Part shown: piece by piece, positions 4,469 through 8,446 of the stretch
How positions within the stretch are numbered: the stretch's first letter is position 1
How the letters are laid out: every line of letters starts with the position of its first letter
NCBI GenBank assembly: GCA_002919115.1
Contig: PKER01000076.1
Coordinates: forward strand, 1 to 8,446
Reading direction: 5' to 3'
Length of the DNA stretch: 8,446 nt
DNA from: a bacterium
Lineage (GTDB): Bacteria; Actinomycetota; Thermoleophilia; Solirubrobacterales; 70-9
Made by a program: the position numbers and the translations under genes
Notes under the pieces: model-generated
What the model was told of the DNA's origin: nothing
Databases searched by the model: none
The model's input: the letters and a program-made list of their open reading frames with translations, nothing else

Positions 4469-5659
4469 ATGCGCATCCTGATCCTGGGTGGCGACGGATA
4501 CCTGGGGTGGCCGACCGCGATGCGGTTCTCCGCGCGCGGCCACGAGGTGTCGATCGTCGACAACTTCTCCCGTCGTCGCTGGCATCTCGAACACTCGACC
4601 GACTCCCTTACGCCGATCCGCTCCCTGCAGGAGCGCGTCGACGCGTGGCGCGAGGTCTCGGGCCACGAGATCAAGACCTACGTCGGCTCGATCGAGGACG
4701 GTGAGTTCCTCGACTCGGTGATCGCCGAGGTGCTCCCCGAGGCGGTGGTGCACTACGGCGAGCAGCCGTCCGCGCCGTACTCGATGAAGTCGCGCAAGAC
4801 GGCGGTCGAGACCCAGTACACGAACGTGATCGGGACGCTCAACCTGCTGTTCGCGATGCGCGACCACGTGCCCGACTGCCACCTGGTGAAGCTCGGCACG
4901 ATGGGCGAGTACGGCACGCCCAACATCGACATCGAGGAAGGCTTCATCGAGATCGAGCACAAGGGGCGCAAGGACACGCTCCCGTTCCCGAAGGTTCCGG
5001 GCTCGCTCTACCACCTCTCCAAGGTCCACGACTCGCACAACATCCACTTCGCGTGCCGGACCTGGGGGCTGCGCGCCACCGACCTCAACCAGGGTGTCGT
5101 CTACGGCATCGAGACCGAGGAGACGGCCCAGGACGAGCGGCTGGTCACCCGCTTCGACTACGACCAGTACTTCGGCACGGTCCTCAACCGCTTCTGCGTG
5201 CAGGCCGTGATCGGCCACCCGCTCACCGTCTACGGCGAGGGCGGCCAGACGCGCGGCTTCCTGAACATCCGCGACACGCTGCAGTGCGTCGAGCTCGCGG
5301 TCAACAACCCGGCCGACCTCGGCGAGTTCCGCGTCTTCAACCAGTTCACCGAGCAGTTCTCGGTGCGTGAGCTCGCCGAACTGGTCCAGCGCGCGGGCAC
5401 CGAGCTCGGCTACGACGTCGAGGTGCGCCACTTCCCGAACCCGCGCGTGGAGGCGGAGAGCCACTACTACAACGCGGCGAACACCAAGTTGCGCGACCTC
5501 GGCCTGAAGCCGCACTACCTCGGTGACGAGCTGCTGCGCTCGATCCTGAAGACCATCGAGCGCTACAAGGACCGGGTCATCGAGCGCGCCATCCTGCCGA
5601 CGACGAAGTGGAACCCGGGCGAGCTGGTCGCGGAGATGCCGGCCGCCTCCGAGGGTTAA
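4469..5659 (+). CDS. sqdB: UDP-sulfoquinovose synthase, 396 aa
   Basis: NAD-dependent extended short-chain dehydrogenase that converts UDP-glucose and sulfite to UDP-sulfoquinovose, the head-group donor for the sulfolipid SQDG or for sulfonated glycans. The glycine-rich NAD motif is GGDGYLG (7-13). The family signatures are very well kept: VDNFSRRRWHLEH (30-42), VHYGEQPSAPYSM (94-106), KLGTMGEYGTPNIDIEEG (141-158), YHLSKVHDSHNI (181-192, containing the catalytic Tyr181 and Lys185), ATDLNQGVVYG (203-213), GGQTRGFLNIRDT (258-270) and FRVFNQFTEQFSV (287-299). Thr144 and Glu147 match the active-site Thr and Glu of plant SQD1. Length is close to mature SQD1. ATG 4469 begins the first beta strand directly. 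A Ser (S74) stands in the GSIED stretch where plant SQD1 has GDI. No SQDG synthase (SqdX/SqdD) is in the window. Confidence 0.95.
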   Translation: MRILILGGDGYLGWPTAMRFSARGHEVSIVDNFSRRRWHLEHSTDSLTPIRSLQERVDAWREVSGHEIKTYVGSIEDGEFLDSVIAEVLPEAVVHYGEQPSAPYSMKSRKTAVETQYTNVIGTLNLLFAMRDHVPDCHLVKLGTMGEYGTPNIDIEEGFIEIEHKGRKDTLPFPKVPGSLYHLSKVHDSHNIHFACRTWGLRATDLNQGVVYGIETEETAQDERLVTRFDYDQYFGTVLNRFCVQAVIGHPLTVYGEGGQTRGFLNIRDTLQCVELAVNNPADLGEFRVFNQFTEQFSVRELAELVQRAGTELGYDVEVRHFPNPRVEAESHYYNAANTKLRDLGLKPHYLGDELLRSILKTIERYKDRVIERAILPTTKWNPGELVAEMPAASEG

Positions 5660-5679
5660 GGCCCTCCAAAAACCGCTGC

Positions 5680-5685
5680 TACCAT
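5680..5685 (+). promoter_or_regulatory. Probable -10 box of ilvB (TACCAT)
   Basis: TACCAT ends 6 nt before ATG 5692 in the 32-bp gap after sqdB. It suggests ilvBN has its own leaderless transcript even if some read-through from sqdB occurs. No Shine-Dalgarno site or T-rich terminator is seen in the gap, and no attenuator-type leader fits there. Confidence 0.45.
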
Positions 5686-5691
5686 CGCCGT

Positions 5692-7371
5692 ATGCGTGCG
5701 GCTGATGCGGTTTTCGAGGCCCTGAAGGCGGAGGGGGTCAACCACGTCTTCGGAATCCCGGGCGGAGCAAACCTGCCGGTGTATGACGCGCTCCACGACG
5801 CGGAGCTCGATCACATCCAGGTCCGCCACGAGCAGGGCGCCGGGCACGCGGCCGAGGGTTACGCGAAGGCCACCGGCAAGGTGGGCGTCGCGTTCGCGAC
5901 CTCGGGCCCGGGCGCCACGAACCTCGTAACCCCCATCGCCGACGCGATGATGGACTCGGTGCCGACGGTGTTCATCACCGGGCAGGTGCGCACCGACCTG
6001 ATCGGCACGGACGGCTTCCAGGAGGCCGACGTCACCGGCATCACGATGCCGATCGTCAAGCACTCCTTCTTGGTGACCGACCCGCGCCAGATCCCCGAGT
6101 ACATCCACGCGGCCTTCCACATCGCCTCGACGGGCCGGCCCGGGCCGGTGCTCGTCGACATCCCGCAGGACCTCGTCCGCGCGGATGTCGACTACGAGCC
6201 GCCGACCGGCACGCCCGACCTGCCGGGCTACAAGCCGCCGCTCGAGGGCAACATCAAGCAGATCCGCCTGGCGGCGAAGGCGCTCGCCAACGCGCGCCGG
6301 CCGGTCATCTACGGCGGCGGCGGGATCATCCACGCGAACGCCTCCGAGGAGTTCCGCGAGTTCTGCACGGCCGACAACTTCCCGGTCACGCTCACGCTGA
6401 TGGGGCTGGGCGCGTTCCCGGCGCCGCACGAGCAGTGGCTCGGCATGCTCGGCATGCACGGCACGCGCACCGCGAACTACGCGATGGACGAGGCGGACCT
6501 GATCGTGGCCGTCGGCGCCCGCTTCGACGACCGGATCACGGGCAAGCTCTCGGAGTTCGCGCCGCGGGCGAAGTTCGTGCACATCGACGTCGACCCGGCC
6601 GAGATCGGCAAGAACGTGCCGGCGCACATCCCGATCGTGGGCGACGCGAAGGACGTGCTCGCGAAGCTCAACCGCGAGTACCGGGCGCTGAAGGCCGACT
6701 CGAGCCGCCTCGACGACTGGTGGAAGCGCATCCGGGAGTGGCAGACGACCTACCCGCTGCGCTACGAGGACACCAACGACTCGGAGATCAAGCCCCAGTT
6801 CATGATCGAGGCGATGTACGAGGCGACGGGCGGGGACGCGATCATCGCCTCGGACGTCGGCCAGCACCAGATGTGGGCCGCGCAGTACTACCACTTCTCC
6901 AAGCCGCGCCGGTGGCTGAACTCCGGCGGGCTCGGGACGATGGGCTTCGGCCTGCCGGCTGCGATCGGCGCGAAGGTCGGCTGCCCCGACGAGACCGTGG
7001 TCGCGCTCTGCGGCGACGGCAGCCTGATCATGACCGCGCAGGAGATGGCGACGGCCGCCCATCACGACATCCCCGTGAAGATCTTCCTGATGAACAACGG
7101 CCACTTCGGCATGGTCCGCCAGTGGCAGGAGCTCTTCTGGGACGGCCGCTACACGGCGGTCGAGATGGGCCCCAGCCCGAACTGGCCCAAGCTCGCCGAG
7201 GCGTTCGGCTGGAAGGGCTTCCAGTGCACCGACAAGACGGAGCTCCGCGACGCGATGGCCGCGACGCTCGAGGCCGACGGCCCAGCGCTCCTCGACGTGC
7301 ACGTCACCAAGGACGAGAACTGCTTCCCGATGATCCCCGCCGGGAACGCCGCGCGGGATATGGTGGGGTGA
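5692..7371 (+). CDS. ilvB: Acetolactate synthase large (catalytic) subunit, 559 aa
   Basis: ThDP-dependent enzyme (acetohydroxyacid synthase) joining two pyruvates, or pyruvate and 2-oxobutyrate, in the first shared step of valine, leucine and isoleucine synthesis. The N-terminal PYR domain (about 1-165) has the ThDP-activating E47 in RHEQGAGHAAEGYA and the SGPGATN motif (71-77). The middle FAD-binding domain (about 185-340) includes VIYGGGGI (205-212) and VGARFDDRITG (274-284). The C-terminal PP domain (about 365-540) has DVGQHQMWAAQYY (388-400) and the ThDP/Mg motif running from GDGS (441-444) to NN (468-469). W478 in VRQWQE matches the sulfonylurea-site Trp. Start ATG 5692 begins MRAADAVFEALKAEGV as in the family; an upstream ATG at 5608 would overlap sqdB. 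It is coupled to ilvN downstream. Confidence 0.96.
   Translation: MRAADAVFEALKAEGVNHVFGIPGGANLPVYDALHDAELDHIQVRHEQGAGHAAEGYAKATGKVGVAFATSGPGATNLVTPIADAMMDSVPTVFITGQVRTDLIGTDGFQEADVTGITMPIVKHSFLVTDPRQIPEYIHAAFHIASTGRPGPVLVDIPQDLVRADVDYEPPTGTPDLPGYKPPLEGNIKQIRLAAKALANARRPVIYGGGGIIHANASEEFREFCTADNFPVTLTLMGLGAFPAPHEQWLGMLGMHGTRTANYAMDEADLIVAVGARFDDRITGKLSEFAPRAKFVHIDVDPAEIGKNVPAHIPIVGDAKDVLAKLNREYRALKADSSRLDDWWKRIREWQTTYPLRYEDTNDSEIKPQFMIEAMYEATGGDAIIASDVGQHQMWAAQYYHFSKPRRWLNSGGLGTMGFGLPAAIGAKVGCPDETVVALCGDGSLIMTAQEMATAAHHDIPVKIFLMNNGHFGMVRQWQELFWDGRYTAVEMGPSPNWPKLAEAFGWKGFQCTDKTELRDAMAATLEADGPALLDVHVTKDENCFPMIPAGNAARDMVG
7362..7368 (+). promoter_or_regulatory. Ribosome binding site of ilvN inside the end of ilvB (GGTGGGG)
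   Basis: A purine/G-rich GGTGGGG ends 8 nt before ATG 7377. It supports ATG over the in-frame GTG at 7368, which overlaps the ilvB stop as GTGA. ilvN is one of the few genes here with an SD-like site, fitting an internal operon gene. Confidence 0.45.
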
Positions 7372-7376
7372 GCGCG

Positions 7377-7931
7377 ATGGGCGAACCGGGCACTTCCGAA
7401 CTGGTCAAGCTCGAGGACCTCGAGGCGAGCCGGACCCTCACGGGCCGCAAGCACATCCTCAGCCTCATGGTCGAGAACAAGCCGGGCGTGCTCGCCCGCA
7501 TCGCCGGCCTGTTCAGCCGCCGCGGCTTCAACATCGACACGCTCGCGGTCGGGCCGACCGAGGACCCGAACATCTCGCGGATCACGCTCACCCTCGACGG
7601 GGCGGTGCACCCGATCGACCAGGTGACCAAGCAGCTCCACAAGCTGGTCAACGTGATCAAGATCCGCGACATGGAGCCCGACCAGACGGTCGCCCGGGAG
7701 ATGGCGCTGTTCCGGGTGAACGCCGCGGTCGAGAACCGGCAGGAGATCATGCAGTTCGCGGAGATCTTCGACGCGAAGATCGTCGACGTCTCGCGCCGCA
7801 GCCTGACGATCGAGGTCACCGGCACCGCGGACAAGATCGACTCCTTCGAGAACATGATCCGCCCGCACGGCCTGATCGAGATGGCCCGCACGGGCGAGGT
7901 CGCGATCTCGAAGGCGCGCCCGGACAACTAG
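7377..7931 (+). CDS. ilvN: Acetolactate synthase small (regulatory) subunit, 184 aa
   Basis: Regulatory partner of IlvB; it activates the catalytic subunit and mediates feedback inhibition by branched-chain amino acids. The ACT domain (about 25-100) starts KHILSLMVENKPGVLARIAGLFSRR, followed by NIDTLAVGPTEDPNISRIT (52-70). The C-terminal ALS-regulatory domain (about 105-175) contains LFRVNAAVENRQEIMQFAEIF (111-131), IVDVSRRSLTIEVTG (135-149) and FENMIRPHGLIEMARTG (157-173). The length is close to other actinobacterial IlvN proteins. The ATG lies 5 nt after the ilvB stop; a GTG at 7368 overlapping that stop would add three residues and is a possible alternative start. The tight spacing implies translational coupling and balanced subunit amounts. 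ilvC, often next in actinobacteria, does not follow. Confidence 0.95.
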   Translation: MGEPGTSELVKLEDLEASRTLTGRKHILSLMVENKPGVLARIAGLFSRRGFNIDTLAVGPTEDPNISRITLTLDGAVHPIDQVTKQLHKLVNVIKIRDMEPDQTVAREMALFRVNAAVENRQEIMQFAEIFDAKIVDVSRRSLTIEVTGTADKIDSFENMIRPHGLIEMARTGEVAISKARPDN

Positions 7932-7948
7932 GCGCTCGGGGCCGCCAA

Positions 7949-7954
7949 TAGCCT
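7949..7954 (+). promoter_or_regulatory. Probable -10 box of the isochorismate synthase gene (TAGCCT)
   Basis: TAGCCT ends 9 nt before GTG 7964, in the 32-bp gap after ilvN. Together with an in-frame TAG at 7955-7957 it fixes GTG 7964 as the start and suggests a leaderless transcript separate from ilvBN. Confidence 0.45.
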
Positions 7955-7963
7955 TAGCGGGGC

Positions 7964-8446
7964 GTGGCCCCCGAAGAACCCGTCGCTGCCCTCGCGATCG
8001 CCGACGCGCTCGGCGAGCTCGCGCGTACCGCGCAGCGGCGCGGCCGGGCCGCGCTCGTCAGCGTGACCCGCGAGGTCGAGCTGGAGGATCCCGTCGCGTG
8101 GGCGTTCGGCGCGCGGCTTGCGACCGACCGCTGGTTCGCCTGGGAGGAGCCGGACGCGGGGTTCGCGCTCGCGGGCGTGGGCACGGCGGCCGAGGTCGTC
8201 GCGCGCGGGGCGGGCCGCTTCGCCGACGTGGCCTCAAGCTGCGCCCGGCTGGGGGCGGGACGCCTGGCCGATGAGCCCGTGGGCCTGCCCGCGGGCGCCG
8301 GGCTGGTCTGGACGGGCGGTTTCGCGTTCGACCCCGACGGCTGCACCGCGCCGCACTTCGCCTCGCTCCCGCCCGCGCTGATGGTGGCGCCCGAGGTTGC
8401 GCTCGCCCGGGTCGACGGGCGGACCTATCTCACGGCCGCGGCCCAC
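7964..8446 (+). CDS. Isochorismate synthase, N-terminal part (runs off right edge), 161 codons seen
   Basis: Chorismate-binding enzyme turning chorismate to isochorismate, the entry step to menaquinone (MenF) or to catecholate siderophores (EntC/DhbC). The visible part is the N-terminal region before the catalytic core. Recognisable are LVSVTREVELEDPVAW (31-46), DRWFAWEEPDAGFALAGVG (55-73), where the family reads its 'F-x-x-E-x-P-D' strand, and WTGGFAFDP (116-124), the conserved GGF.F motif. GTG 7964 is the first possible start after an in-frame TAG at 7955, and the frame stays open to the edge. Menaquinone is the likelier role given NDH-2 nearby and the actinobacterial setting, but the part that would separate MenF from siderophore enzymes is outside the window. 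TAGCCT supports an independent promoter. Confidence 0.82.
   Translation, partial: MAPEEPVAALAIADALGELARTAQRRGRAALVSVTREVELEDPVAWAFGARLATDRWFAWEEPDAGFALAGVGTAAEVVARGAGRFADVASSCARLGAGRLADEPVGLPAGAGLVWTGGFAFDPDGCTAPHFASLPPALMVAPEVALARVDGRTYLTAAAH

Noticed and set aside
3348..4481. Long plus-strand open frame opposite the glycosyltransferase
   Set aside because: Composition is Arg/Asp/Glu/His-rich without motifs, while the minus strand gives an unambiguous GT2 protein.
3938..5515. Minus-strand open frame (525 codons) across sqdB and the divergent gap
   Set aside because: It crosses two transcription units and their promoters, shows no domain, and lies opposite the highly conserved SqdB.
5656..7302. 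Minus-strand open frame (548 codons) opposite ilvB
   Set aside because: Antisense shadow of a textbook acetolactate synthase; low-complexity Arg/Val/Asp peptide.

Overview
This window is a high-GC stretch with actinobacterial gene content. Codon third positions are almost all G or C. Most genes start at ATG or GTG with no Shine-Dalgarno site but with a TANNNT-type -10 hexamer 6-10 nt upstream, which is the leaderless layout common in Actinobacteria. Gene content and GC bias would suit Thermoleophilia (Solirubrobacterales/Gaiellales-like), but that placement is inference. Nothing seen looks like a phage, insertion sequence, CRISPR array, tRNA or rRNA.

Layout. Positions 1-30 hold the probable first ten codons of a minus-strand gene leaving the left edge, preceded by an AGGAGG site and a hairpin. 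Positions 31-338 are non-coding and carry a 24-bp tandem repeat in four copies. A membrane-anchored type 1 cupredoxin follows at 339-956. Next come an AT-rich perfect palindrome and a type II NADH dehydrogenase (1122-2447), then a small membrane protein with a zinc ribbon (2498-2773). Convergent to that is a minus-strand pair: a lipoprotein (2789-3238) and, upstream of it, a DUF2304-like/GT2 glycosyltransferase fusion (3276-4352). A 116-bp GC-rich intergenic region then feeds, in the other direction, a UDP-sulfoquinovose synthase (sqdB, 4469-5659), acetolactate synthase large and small subunits (ilvB 5692-7371, ilvN 7377-7931) and the N-terminal part of an isochorismate synthase (7964 to the right edge).

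How the genes fit together. Three products fit respiratory electron transport: NDH-2 passes electrons from NADH to quinone, isochorismate synthase would feed menaquinone synthesis (if it is the MenF type), and the cupredoxin is a probable extracytoplasmic electron carrier. SqdB makes the sulfoquinovose donor for sulfolipid or a sulfonated glycan, and the divergent membrane glycosyltransferase is a candidate partner in a surface glycoconjugate pathway. IlvBN makes the first committed intermediates of branched-chain amino acids. Most of this is ordinary housekeeping. The more unusual points are the fused glycosyltransferase next to sqdB, the CoxII-like cupredoxin topology, the palindrome before NDH-2, the 24-bp array, and the consistent leaderless start architecture.
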